Source: a virus
Length of the DNA stretch: 34,872 nucleotides
IMG/VR virus record: IMGVR_UViG_3300034104_000496
Location: 1-34,872 of that record
Reading direction: 5' to 3' (one strand)
Below the pieces are notes generated by a model that worked only from the letters and a program-made list of their open reading frames with translations, was not told where the DNA came from and searched no databases. Within the stretch, counting starts at the first letter, position 1, and each line of letters starts with the position of its first letter. Made by a program: the position numbers and the translations under genes. This document shows positions 14,376 through 22,351 of the stretch, in pieces.

Positions 14376-14600
14376 ATGACCGACGTCAAACACTATGACC
14401 GCACGACGGTCACCTTTCACCGTGGCAACGCCTTCACGCCGGAAGGCGTAGAGGCCGCGCCCTTTGCCACATTCACCATGAACGACTTGGTGGACCGCGA
14501 CTTAATCGACGCTATTTGTGCCTTGGTGCGCGAACACACGAATAAGGCGCATGCCGACTTTTGCAACATTAAATTAACAACCGAAGATTGGGATGTTTAA
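14376..14600 (+). CDS. Small early protein, unknown function
   Basis: The product has 74 residues. The ATG is preceded by GAGG about 7 bases upstream. The N-terminus MTDVKHYDRTTVTFHRGNAF is followed by PFATFTMNDLVDRDLIDAIC and HADFCNIKLTTEDWDV. It is a mixed alpha/beta acidic protein with two cysteines. It overlaps the next frame by 8 bases if that gene uses its first ATG. The function is not known. Confidence 0.65.
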   Translation: MTDVKHYDRTTVTFHRGNAFTPEGVEAAPFATFTMNDLVDRDLIDAICALVREHTNKAHADFCNIKLTTEDWDV

Positions 14601-14799
14601 CATGATTGACTTGACAAAATTGACGCCAGACGAAGCAGAGGCCATCGCACACGCTGAGGGCTTTACGGGTATTGCTGCCATGTTCGCGCAGATTGCGGAT
14701 CTGCAACACGCCGTCTATGCCCTCTTAGACGCCATCGAAGACGGCGACACAGAGAAGTTGGCCAAGGTTACCGCAGACGCTAGGGAATTATTGCCATGA
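14593..14799 (+). CDS. 68-residue acidic helical early protein
   Basis: The start is uncertain: the first ATG overlaps the previous gene by 8 bases, and a second ATG three codons on (MIDLTKLTPDEAEAIAHAEG) is equally possible because neither has a strong ribosome site. The protein is helical and acidic, with a repeated helix pattern (IAAMFAQIADLQHAVYALLD, AIEDGDTEKLAKVTADAREL). It may form a small helical bundle. Its stop overlaps the next start (ATGA). The family is unknown. Confidence 0.6.
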   Translation: MFNMIDLTKLTPDEAEAIAHAEGFTGIAAMFAQIADLQHAVYALLDAIEDGDTEKLAKVTADARELLP

Positions 14800-14972
14800 T
14801 TTACGAAATTATCAATAAAGAAACCGGCGAAACAATTGGCACATATGCCACTTATGAAGACGCCATGAAGGCTTATGAAAAACTGGGTTGGGCTATGACT
14901 GACCACGCCATTGGCCCCGTTATGGTTTACGACAAAACTACCCGCACTTATGTACCGAAGGAGACAGCATGA
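14796..14972 (+). CDS. Small early protein, unknown function
   Basis: The product has 58 residues, starting in an ATGA overlap with AGGGAA upstream. The sequence MIYEIINKETGETIGTYATY then EDAMKAYEKLGWAMTDHAIG has a strand, turn (NKETGE), strand, helix arrangement like the 48-residue protein at 13307. A C-terminal strand (VMVYDKTTRTYVPK) follows. The next gene's ribosome site (GGAG) lies in its last codons. The function is not known. Confidence 0.65.
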   Translation: MIYEIINKETGETIGTYATYEDAMKAYEKLGWAMTDHAIGPVMVYDKTTRTYVPKETA

Positions 14973-15166
14973 ATCAGACCATTGCTGAGGCGCTCGCGCC
15001 CTTCAGACCCCTCACCTATACCGAACACTATTACATCGACCTTGGTTATCGGCATGAGCAGGGAAAGGCCGAAGAATACGAATACAAGGCGGCCATGGCC
15101 GAAGGGCCAGAGGCGCGCCGCCTTATGAATCGAGGCGCGTTAGAGGCCATGCAAAGGGCCTACTAG
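14969..15166 (+). CDS. 65-residue helical early protein
   Basis: The start lies in an ATGA overlap with a strong AAGGAG site. The protein MNQTIAEALAPFRPLTYTEH then YYIDLGYRHEQGKAEEYEYK is helical with balanced charge and many tyrosines. It ends ALEAMQRAY. No domain is recognised. Confidence 0.65.
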   Translation: MNQTIAEALAPFRPLTYTEHYYIDLGYRHEQGKAEEYEYKAAMAEGPEARRLMNRGALEAMQRAY

Positions 15167-15167
15167 C

Positions 15168-15227
15168 ATGGTTCTACTAATCGCGGTTATACTGGCCGCG
15201 CTACTGGCCATTCTCCTTGATCTGTAG
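15168..15227 (+). CDS. 19-residue hydrophobic peptide
   Basis: A tiny frame begins one base after the previous stop with AAGGG upstream and encodes MVLLIAVILAALLAILLDL, entirely a membrane helix. It is the last gene before the terminator. The size makes it uncertain, but the ribosome site, uninterrupted hydrophobic composition and the parallel with the 31-residue membrane peptide earlier in the block favour a real product. Confidence 0.4.
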   Translation: MVLLIAVILAALLAILLDL

Positions 15228-15243
15228 CGTTGCCACACCTCAC

Positions 15244-15271
15244 AAGCCCCTAGCAATAGGGGCTTTTTTTT
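15244..15271 (+). terminator. Rho-independent terminator of the early block
   Basis: AAGCCCCTA, a GCAA tetraloop and TAGGGGCTT form a perfect 9-bp stem, followed by a run of T to 15271. It ends the rightward small-gene transcript. The T run is on the plus strand only, and it overlaps the last codons of the converging primase gene. Confidence 0.92.
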
Positions 15272-17558
15272 ACTTCACAAGCCTGACAGACATTGGCGAC
15301 GGCACATCTTCAACAAGGCGGCGCAGTTCAGACTTGGACACATCGACCATATCTGGCGCGCAGAAAATATGCTTCTTAGAGTCAAACTCCCGCGATTTCA
15401 ATCTGCCCATGTCAACCCATCCGGCCTCTTTCAGGGCATGCAATAAGGCAGGCTGCGGAACTTTTACGCCAGACGGCGCTGCGCCTGCAAGGCGGTCACA
15501 CAGCGCGTGGAATGGCGACGCCACCACACCCTTGGAAAACTCACCCATGCGGGTACGCATCAACTCGACAAGATACGATTCGGCCATGCTCATGCCATGC
15601 TCAACCAAGTTCATCTTAAACTCGGTCAACATGGGGGCCGCACCAGGATTAAATGCGGCCACATCACGCGAAGCAAGCCAACCGCTAATGGCCGCAAAGC
15701 CCCCCGCCTTGTACCACTTCCACATCTTCTCAGCGGCCTGCGCGGTCATGCGCGGCGCGTGTGACCACACGCAAAACCAACGGCGGTCTTGCGAGTCCAG
15801 ACTAATTGGCACAGGGTCATTAGAAAACGCCAACACAAACACGCGATTGGCCATCTGGTAGGGGTGTAGGCCCTTGCGGTTAACTGTCAGCATTTCGGGA
15901 GGCGCTGCAATGATTGGTTTCAATTTGTTGGCCAAGGCCCTGCGCTCTTTGGCGTCTGGTTCTTTCAACTCGTTCAGGATGAGGATCTCAGACTCAAGGG
16001 CATAACCAAATTGGCTGCTCATGGTGTCGTTGTCCAAGAGGCCACGATTCTTAAGGTGTGGGCCACACACGGCCCAGATGAACGGCGCCCACATGGTGTC
16101 CTTGCCAGACCCTTGGTCACCACCATGCAGAACGGCGTGGTTGATCTTGGTCTCAGGGTGCTGCACTTTGAAGGCCATCACATCAAAGATATGCTCCAAC
16201 TCGTCAGCGTTAGGCACTAGCGCCCTGCAATGCTCAAGCCATGGGGTCACATCACCAGACCCGACCGCAGGGCGCGCATCACGCCAACGATTGCCATACA
16301 GATCACCATCACGGGCCACAATGACCGACTCGCCTGCGGCGTATGTAATGCCGACAAGCGCCTTTGCGCCCATGGTCTGGCGATTCTCGTCAAACGACAC
16401 AGACGCCTCAACCTTAGGGTTTTTACCATGTATGGACTTGCAAGGGATGTGGCGGAACAAGGCGTTAAAAGTCTGGCGTGAAATCTCACGGCGGTCTTGC
16501 ATGTCAAAATAAGACTCGTCGTCTTGGATGTACGCAAAGCGCTCATACCATTGCGACTTCTCGACACGGCCCAGCTCCTTGCGCTCAACTTCAGCAATCA
16601 CGGCTGCGGCGTCGTCTGTGAACATATCGGATGGCGTCAACTTGGACAATGCCTGATCCATGGCCATGGTCAGCAGTTCTTCACGCAAACCAGGCGCATG
16701 CTTTGGGCCGCCATTGTCTGACACCCACTTAAGGAACGCGCTAGAGTCGACTTCAAGGCAATGGCTATGCAGACAGCAATATGCACGATTAGCCGGCATG
16801 TAACGGCCCTCTGGATTGCCGTCAGTATGTTCGGCTGAGTTGGGGCAGATCACGCCTGCCCAGCCCTCAGCGTTGGGTTTAGACAAGAGCAGACCTTGGC
16901 CAGACAACCAAGCCATCACATCGTCTGCGCCATCGTCTGTCAATCGGATCGGGCGCACACCTACTGAGTCAGCAGGCGCGGGAACAACGTCAAGCGCTGC
17001 ACAAATCTGCTCAAGCGTAAATTCGCGCTCTGGGTGAAACTCAACCAGCTTCGACGCAAAGTTGTTGCGGTCTGGCTTCAAGTTGATCGAGCCAGGCAAG
17101 CGGAAGTTACGCACGGCATTGATCGCGCCAGAGTCGGTGTAGCCTGCGTCTGCAATGGCTTTGATGGCCGCGCTGAAGTCAGCCTTTGTAGGTTGTTCTG
17201 AGAAGGCATAACCCCATTGAAAAGAACCTTCAGACGTCTCCATCTTCCAAGTCGGCTCAAGCGGCGGGATCTTGGCCTTTGTGCCTACATCGTCAAGCAC
17301 CATGACAAGCACATACTCGCAGTTAACGGCAGACGCTGAGACGTGGCCATCCTTGAAACGGTCAATGATGAAGCTGGCCGTGTTGCCGTAAATCGCCCAG
17401 TCAGGCTTGGTGCGTGCGGTAGGCAACATAGCAGGCCATGTGCATTTGATCGCGCCGTCAGGGAAAAATTGCAGTTCTTTGCCGATTGGCTTTTGACGCA
17501 CGATCAATGCTGTTTCGCCCTCAGGGGCCAAAGAAATTAAAAAATCAAGAAAGTTCAT
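15270..17558 (-). CDS. Primase/helicase: RepB-like primase plus superfamily 3 helicase
   Basis: The product has 762 residues. Residues 1-190 look like an archaeo-eukaryotic-type (RepB-like) primase: the acidic pair D89-D90 in YVLVMVLDDVGTK, then AVRNFRLPGSINLKP at about 148-162. Residues 238-267 hold a zinc-finger-like cluster (ICPNSAEH, then YCCLHSHC). Residues about 440-600 are a superfamily 3 helicase: Walker A GGDQGSGKD at 479-487, Walker B ILILNE near 525, sensor FVLAFSND near 574 and DRRW at 591-594. The C-terminal 150 residues may be a DNA-binding or winged-helix part. The same protein can therefore prime and unwind DNA. The start overlaps the polymerase stop by 4 bases (ATGA), so it is the last gene of the replication operon. 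Confidence 0.88.
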   Translation of the reverse strand: MNFLDFLISLAPEGETALIVRQKPIGKELQFFPDGAIKCTWPAMLPTARTKPDWAIYGNTASFIIDRFKDGHVSASAVNCEYVLVMVLDDVGTKAKIPPLEPTWKMETSEGSFQWGYAFSEQPTKADFSAAIKAIADAGYTDSGAINAVRNFRLPGSINLKPDRNNFASKLVEFHPEREFTLEQICAALDVVPAPADSVGVRPIRLTDDGADDVMAWLSGQGLLLSKPNAEGWAGVICPNSAEHTDGNPEGRYMPANRAYCCLHSHCLEVDSSAFLKWVSDNGGPKHAPGLREELLTMAMDQALSKLTPSDMFTDDAAAVIAEVERKELGRVEKSQWYERFAYIQDDESYFDMQDRREISRQTFNALFRHIPCKSIHGKNPKVEASVSFDENRQTMGAKALVGITYAAGESVIVARDGDLYGNRWRDARPAVGSGDVTPWLEHCRALVPNADELEHIFDVMAFKVQHPETKINHAVLHGGDQGSGKDTMWAPFIWAVCGPHLKNRGLLDNDTMSSQFGYALESEILILNELKEPDAKERRALANKLKPIIAAPPEMLTVNRKGLHPYQMANRVFVLAFSNDPVPISLDSQDRRWFCVWSHAPRMTAQAAEKMWKWYKAGGFAAISGWLASRDVAAFNPGAAPMLTEFKMNLVEHGMSMAESYLVELMRTRMGEFSKGVVASPFHALCDRLAGAAPSGVKVPQPALLHALKEAGWVDMGRLKSREFDSKKHIFCAPDMVDVSKSELRRLVEDVPSPMSVRLVK

Positions 17559-19459
17559 TTGCCATACCTTTTCATAGTTTCAACTTCAGCGGCCAAGGGC
17601 AAGCCATCTGCCCACGCTGGCGCTGTACACATCACACGTTTTAAATTCTCTGCCGCTTCTGGGTCGGCTGTTTCGACGACGATTTCGTCATGCACATGAA
17701 GCACGACGTCATCGAGTTGTCTAAGGGAATGTCGAAGTAGATCATTGGCGACCGCCTGCGTCACATTTTCACATGCCAAGCCTTTCCAAAGGCGGGCGCG
17801 CGGCCATTCTTTTGCATCTTGCGCGGGCTTCCATGCCGCCTTGGCATAACTGACGCCCTCCGATTCCAATTTGGCATAGGGGTAGCACAAGATTCGGCCA
17901 GATGGTAGGGCATACCATAGGTGCAAGCCGTCAAACAAATATGTTATACGGCCAGCCTTAAATTCACGCCCCTTGTTTCTCATTGCACGGGTATAGGATT
18001 CCTCAAGCGCCGCCCAATAAGGTACGCTCCAAGGATTAGCACGCCGCCAGCCATCAACCATGCGTTTGGCAACTGGCTCAGGAAGACTGATCCCATAAGC
18101 CCGACCCATAGCAGCAAAAGCGCCCACACCGCCAGCAAATCCGCAGGCAAGCTCTTGAACCTTTCCAATCTGGCGTTGGTCTTTGGTAACGTCTGCCACG
18201 CGAACATTAAATGTTGCGGCGGCGTTGACTTTATAGACGTCTTCCCCAGTTCGGAATAGTTCCAATTTATCGGCGCCTCGCCCTGAGAGCCACGGGTTGA
18301 CACGAGCTTCGATGGCCGCCCAGTCTGCCACGACAAAGTGCTTGCCTGTTGCAGGGATGAGCGCTGGTCTAAGCATTCCCTTAAGTACATCGGTAACGCG
18401 CTTTCCATACCGAGGCACGATTGCGTGTCCTCTGACCATGGCTTGCCTGACGTCTTCTGGCTCGTCAGCGCACTTGCGTGTGAAGTTGTGGACTTGGGCG
18501 CCGTAGGATGATGCGCGGCCTGTTGCTGAACCGCCAGCAAATACGAACGCTCCTCGTACCCTCTGATCCTCCTCATCCGCCAGACAGCTAAGTCGGTTGA
18601 ACTTTGCCACAGACGACGCCCAGAGGTCGTCGGCGCATTGGATAACTTCTTGGACATCGGCAGGGACTTCATCGGGGTTCTCCATGAGTAAAAGGTTGGC
18701 TCGTACAGTCTTGTCAATAGAGTACTTGCCATCCTTCTCCATCAACTTCTTTGCTTCATCACCCACGCGCTCAAGCACCCACTCACGCATGCGTGGCGAC
18801 CTGACGCTAGTGATTGCGCCGCCAGTGACTTCCTTGACGATCTGTTCGATCTCAATGAGTTCATCGGAGGCAAACTTCACGGCTGCTTGGCACAGCGGCA
18901 CATCGACCAACACGCCGCGATCATTGATGCGCTCGTTGACGTGGTAGTCTTGTAGTTCTTCAGCGCTTAAATCACGCATGGCCTTGCTGATTGCACGCAT
19001 GGCGCGCACGTCTTGCTCACAGTACTGGATCATTTCGGCCATGAGTTCAGGCGAGTCTTTGAATGGCGGCACGCACATCAAGCGAATTAATTGCGCGCCC
19101 CTGTGATCTTTTTTCATAGACGCGCCAGCAAAACGGCCAACGTCCTCAAGACTGCCAGGCGCGCAGTTGGCGCGGGCTTGTGTTGCAGTGCAATAAAACT
19201 GCTCCAACTTAAAATTTATCTGCAACACATACCAAAAGATTAAGCGCTCAAACGCAGCGTTATGCGCCCTGATCTGGCCGGTGTAATTGCGAACTCGCTC
19301 AGGGAAGGGCTGGGACGGCACCCACGTCACCACTTCCTCATCGTCAAACGCATACGACATGCACAGCACGTCGGTGCTTGCATCCTGCGCGTAGTTGTAC
19401 ACGCCCTTAGAGCGTAGGTCGCATGTACTGCGTGTCTCAAAGTCAACCCACAAGGTCAT
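17555..19459 (-). CDS. DNA polymerase, family A, with 3'-5' exonuclease domain
   Basis: The product has 634 residues from the ATG that overlaps the previous stop (ATGA). The exonuclease domain has D6/E8 (WVDFETR), N67 (AHNAAFE) and D150 with Y146 (QYCEQDVRA). The polymerase domain has motif A at D379 (VVADWAAIEAR), motif B at about 429-445 (RQIGKVQELACGFAGG) and motif C at H590-D591-E592 (VHDEIV). The glycine-rich helix in motif B and the short length are typical of phage family A enzymes. All catalytic residues are present. It copies the phage genome and works with the primase/helicase made from the same transcript. Confidence 0.94.
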   Translation of the reverse strand: MTLWVDFETRSTCDLRSKGVYNYAQDASTDVLCMSYAFDDEEVVTWVPSQPFPERVRNYTGQIRAHNAAFERLIFWYVLQINFKLEQFYCTATQARANCAPGSLEDVGRFAGASMKKDHRGAQLIRLMCVPPFKDSPELMAEMIQYCEQDVRAMRAISKAMRDLSAEELQDYHVNERINDRGVLVDVPLCQAAVKFASDELIEIEQIVKEVTGGAITSVRSPRMREWVLERVGDEAKKLMEKDGKYSIDKTVRANLLLMENPDEVPADVQEVIQCADDLWASSVAKFNRLSCLADEEDQRVRGAFVFAGGSATGRASSYGAQVHNFTRKCADEPEDVRQAMVRGHAIVPRYGKRVTDVLKGMLRPALIPATGKHFVVADWAAIEARVNPWLSGRGADKLELFRTGEDVYKVNAAATFNVRVADVTKDQRQIGKVQELACGFAGGVGAFAAMGRAYGISLPEPVAKRMVDGWRRANPWSVPYWAALEESYTRAMRNKGREFKAGRITYLFDGLHLWYALPSGRILCYPYAKLESEGVSYAKAAWKPAQDAKEWPRARLWKGLACENVTQAVANDLLRHSLRQLDDVVLHVHDEIVVETADPEAAENLKRVMCTAPAWADGLPLAAEVETMKRYGK

Positions 19460-20157
19460 AGTGAGCAGACCCTGCAAGTAGGTGCATTACCATCACCGCG
19501 AATCTTGCGGCCTTTCTCAAACTCAACGGCCAAGTCTTTGAGCGCAGCAGGCCACGCATCACGCTGTGGTGATCTGAACGTGTGGCCCAGCTTCTCCTCG
19601 ATGGCCACGCCTCTCGCATATTCTTCAGGATAGTCACGCCAGAGGTCACGCCACTCACCCAGACGCTGATAGGGGCACACGGCGCAGTCGGTGCGACGCG
19701 GTATTGACACGCCGCGCTCACCTAAGTATTTCCAGACGTCTGCTTCTTTCCAACCCCACTCACGCATGGGAAAGCGAATCTTCATGTCTTCGCCGTAGAT
19801 GCCGCGCCTAGCTTCTTCGTCAGCGCGCAGGCCAACGTACAAGACAGACCCTTCGGGCAACGATTCAAAATATTTAATGGTCGGCTCGATCTTGAGGATG
19901 CGGGTACACCAGCGCGCCCTGAAGTTGGGCAACATCTGCATGTCGTCAATCAGGCCGTACAGATCGGTCGTGTGGCCAACCTTCTTAATAGGCAGGCCAA
20001 GCATGCGCTCTAACTTTGCCCAATGCTCAACCATCTCAGGCAACTCGTTGCCCGTGGCGTTGCAGATTAGTTCATACTCACGCGGCTCGACTTCCATAAG
20101 CCGAAGCGCAAGCGCCGTGGAATCTTTTCCACCACTCAGTCCAATAACATGCTTCAT
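19456..20157 (-). CDS. PAPS-reductase/DndC-like adenylyl-transferring protein
   Basis: The product has 233 residues from the ATG with AAAGGAG upstream. The P-loop SGGKDST (8-14) is the signature of the PAPS reductase/N-type ATP pyrophosphatase family. FRARWCTRILKIEPT carries C84, and CAVC (158-161) plus CRVC (228-231) add four cysteines, enough for an iron-sulfur cluster. GLRADEEARRG matches the substrate loop. The family includes sulfate-assimilation reductases and DndC, which acts in DNA phosphorothioation. Phage copies lie in replication operons and usually have no proven substrate. No DndA, DndD or DndE homologue is present in this window. A role in base or backbone modification, or in sulfur metabolism, remains open. 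Confidence 0.85.
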   Translation of the reverse strand: MKHVIGLSGGKDSTALALRLMEVEPREYELICNATGNELPEMVEHWAKLERMLGLPIKKVGHTTDLYGLIDDMQMLPNFRARWCTRILKIEPTIKYFESLPEGSVLYVGLRADEEARRGIYGEDMKIRFPMREWGWKEADVWKYLGERGVSIPRRTDCAVCPYQRLGEWRDLWRDYPEEYARGVAIEEKLGHTFRSPQRDAWPAALKDLAVEFEKGRKIRGDGNAPTCRVCSL

Positions 20158-20201
20158 AAGCGTCTCCTTTCCAAAGCCCCCTGTCACGGGGCTTCAGAAA
20201 G

Positions 20202-20834
20202 TTAAGCGCTACGGCGGCGGCGTGTAGGCGCTGCTTCTGGCTCTGGTTTAACTTCAGGCGACTCGCCATCCATGCTGACCCACTCGACAATCTCAAAGAC
20301 TGGCGTGTAAATCTTGCCGTAGGACTTGTGAGCGTAATGGTCTTTCTTCAGACGCACGACTGGCACTGGCTTGCTTTGGTCTTTCTCGACCTGCTCGGCC
20401 AGAGCCACAGCCAAGGTTTGTACTGCGCGCTTGCCGCCCACTGACGTGGTGGTGAAGCGTGCTTCCATTCCCTTGTCTTCGCCGCTGATGCACTTCAGAG
20501 ACATACCAACTTGGCTCTCCCAGCCCTTCTTGGCTTGAGGGGGCGCCTCATCCAAAGCAGGCAGGGGGTTACTGACGCTGGTCATTTTCTCGCCCAACAC
20601 TTCGCCATCGCCCCAAGCAATAAAGCCGTGGACGAAAGAGAAAGGATTGACAGCCCAAACAGCGTCGTCTTCGACTTCGGTTTGATCTGCACCAAAGACC
20701 CAGTGACCAGTTTTGTCCATCTTGAGGATGACAACACCGGCTGGGCCGACTTCGGCTTGGATCGAACGCAAAGCGCTAGACAAGGTTGAAACGGCGGGGA
20801 GGTTTGCTTGAGAGAAGGTTACTAGACTAGACAT
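20202..20834 (-). CDS. Conserved replication-operon protein, possible ssDNA-binding role
   Basis: The product has 210 residues, with AAAGGA before the ATG. The protein begins MSSLVTFSQANLPAVSTLSS, has conserved-looking central segments (WAVNPFSFVHGFIAWGDGEV and GWESQVGMSLKCISGEDKGM) and ends in a basic tail after an acidic stretch (RRRRSA). It lies between the Cas4-like nuclease and the PAPS-type gene. Phages with similar operons often have a protein of this type in the place where a single-strand binding protein would be expected. That role is inferred from position and the beta-rich sequence; no OB-fold motif can be proven by eye. Confidence 0.7.
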   Translation of the reverse strand: MSSLVTFSQANLPAVSTLSSALRSIQAEVGPAGVVILKMDKTGHWVFGADQTEVEDDAVWAVNPFSFVHGFIAWGDGEVLGEKMTSVSNPLPALDEAPPQAKKGWESQVGMSLKCISGEDKGMEARFTTTSVGGKRAVQTLAVALAEQVEKDQSKPVPVVRLKKDHYAHKSYGKIYTPVFEIVEWVSMDGESPEVKPEPEAAPTRRRRSA

Positions 20835-20843
20835 GATTTTCCT

Positions 20844-21971
20844 TTACTGGATTTTAGAAAGGGCAGCAGATAACTGTTTGCCCAAGAGCATCACTTCGGG
20901 TCGTGGATCATCCACGCTTGCCAAAGTGTTACCTGACGAGATGGCGACCACGAGGTCTTCTGGTAGGCCGATCTTGCGTTTCTTCAACGCCTTCTCGGCC
21001 TTCGCAGGGGAGACGACAGAAGTCTCCATCACTTCAGATTCTGTAAGGCCGTATGCGAACAAAGCGACTTTCGCTTTCTCCTCATCCGACCATGATCTGA
21101 TGGCACGCTTGGCCACCAGTTTGTATTCGGGCAACTTAGCGCCAGACTCAAGCATCTGCAATGCAAGGGCGCGTAGGTCTTTGATCCAATCTTCAAGCAT
21201 GTCAGCGTTCTTAAGATAAGCGCTGATCTTGGGTGCGTCTAGATTATTAAGTTGCACCTTGAGGGCGCGGTCTACTGCGCCAGTCATCTTGGGGCAGATA
21301 GGCTTGGCCGCACACCAACGGCAATGGTCGCCCACGGTCAGCTTTGCGTCAGGCTTTTCTGCTTGCTTAACTGCTTGCACTAATTCCAATTCAAACTTAG
21401 CAATGCGCTCTGGCGTTGTCACCCAGCGACGCACTTCAGGCGGTTGCACGATGACGCATTCAATCTCAGTCACGCCTTCAAACGCCCACTGCGCTTCTTT
21501 GGTACGCATGGCGGCTGCGGCGTAGAACATCAACTGTGGGTTTTCTTCCACCTCGACCATGACACCATCACCGAATTTCCAATCCAGAACGACGGCGCGA
21601 TTACCAAGGCGGCCAATGAGATCAGTAGAACCAAACACGCCAGGAAGCAGATCACCAAAACCAACTCTAGTCTCTGCTTCAATCTCCATCTTATGCTCGG
21701 GGTCGATGACGTCGAGGGCGCGTAGGGCTGGCAAGATCTTTTCTTCCACCAGTTCAAACGTAAGAATTTGATCTTCATAGCGTGTGCCAATGTAATATTC
21801 TGGCGGCTCCTCGCTCATTATGAGTTCGGCCATGACGTTGTGTAGGAGTGTACCTTCGTCAGCGTATTTGCTTGAGGGCTTCGGGGGCATCTTCTGCACC
21901 AGCGCCACACTGCCTGGGCAGTTGATGACGCGCTTGGCTGTTGAGCCGCCTACGATGTTTGAGTGTTGCAT
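20844..21971 (-). CDS. Cas4/RecB-like exonuclease (DUF2800 type)
   Basis: The product has 375 residues. It shows the full pattern of PD-(D/E)xK nucleases with an iron-sulfur cluster. H44 lies in LLHNVMAE, D117 in FGSTDLIG, and D130-x-K132 in VVLDWKFG. The QxxxY motif is at Q146 (NPQLMFYA). Four cysteines at C18, C217, C220 and C226 (CRWCAAKPIC) match the Cas4/AddB-type 4Fe-4S ligands. The length and the C-terminal helical part fit DUF2800 phage proteins. It probably processes DNA ends during recombination or replication. It follows the secreted-protein gene by 2 bases, so both share a promoter. Confidence 0.88.
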   Translation of the reverse strand: MQHSNIVGGSTAKRVINCPGSVALVQKMPPKPSSKYADEGTLLHNVMAELIMSEEPPEYYIGTRYEDQILTFELVEEKILPALRALDVIDPEHKMEIEAETRVGFGDLLPGVFGSTDLIGRLGNRAVVLDWKFGDGVMVEVEENPQLMFYAAAAMRTKEAQWAFEGVTEIECVIVQPPEVRRWVTTPERIAKFELELVQAVKQAEKPDAKLTVGDHCRWCAAKPICPKMTGAVDRALKVQLNNLDAPKISAYLKNADMLEDWIKDLRALALQMLESGAKLPEYKLVAKRAIRSWSDEEKAKVALFAYGLTESEVMETSVVSPAKAEKALKKRKIGLPEDLVVAISSGNTLASVDDPRPEVMLLGKQLSAALSKIQ

Positions 21972-21973
21972 GA

Positions 21974-22267
21974 TTAGAACGCCTTAAATTTGCGGTAAGC
22001 GCCAAGCAATGTAAAGTGGCTGATTGGGTAGCGGCGCTTGCCTTCTTTTTCCCAAACAATGACAACTGTCTCGGCGTCATATTTCCAGCAACCGTCTTCA
22101 GTCAAGTTGTCTTTGGTGTAGTAGTACGCACGCGACTGAGATTTATCTGTTTCGCAAGCGGTAGTCATCAAGACAATTTTTCCACCCGCGTGGTTGTCCA
22201 CTTCAGCAAAGTTGCTTGCATGAGAGATGGATGTGGCGGCCAATAATGGTAAGAGCATGTACTTCAT
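21974..22267 (-). CDS. Secreted (signal peptide) small protein
   Basis: The product has 97 residues. The N-terminus MKYMLLPLLAATSISHA is a signal peptide, with cleavage expected after SHA. The mature part has two cysteines (C38, C59), able to form one disulfide, and beta-type segments (GGKIVLMTTACETDKSQSRA, CWKYDAETVVIVWEKEGKRR). It should act in the periplasm or at the outer membrane. It is the promoter-proximal gene of the replication operon, so it is made early, which suits interference with later phages or host envelope functions. The family is not one I can name. AAAGGA precedes the ATG. Confidence 0.75.
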   Translation of the reverse strand: MKYMLLPLLAATSISHASNFAEVDNHAGGKIVLMTTACETDKSQSRAYYYTKDNLTEDGCWKYDAETVVIVWEKEGKRRYPISHFTLLGAYRKFKAF

Positions 22268-22295
22268 TTCAGAGTCCTTTAGTTAATGAGCTTTG

Positions 22296-22324
22296 AATGT
22301 AGCACAAAAATAATTGTTGTGCAA
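22296..22324 (-). promoter_or_regulatory. Promoter of the replication operon
   Basis: On the minus strand TTGCAC (22324-22319), a 17-base spacer and TACATT (22301-22296) form a good sigma70 promoter. Transcription would begin near 22289 and read the secreted-protein gene, then the Cas4-like nuclease and downstream replication genes. Confidence 0.72.
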
Positions 22325-22344
22325 ATCTTTTTTACATGTATACT
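22317..22344 (+). promoter_or_regulatory. Promoter of the nuclease/helicase operon
   Basis: TTGTGC (22317-22322), a 16-base spacer and TATACT (22339-22344) form a promoter whose -35 overlaps that of the opposite promoter. Its expected start site is at or next to the ATG at 22352, so the first gene would be read from an mRNA without a leader. Confidence 0.68.
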
Positions 22345-22351
22345 TTGCGGC

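Noticed and set aside
15217-17540. Plus-strand frames over the primase/helicase gene
   Set aside because: They are shadows of a well-supported minus-strand gene with intact helicase motifs.
20158-20187. Upstream start of the PAPS-type gene
   Set aside because: The ATG at 20157 has a strong AAAGGAG site and begins directly with the conserved P-loop strand. The extension contains the ribosome site.
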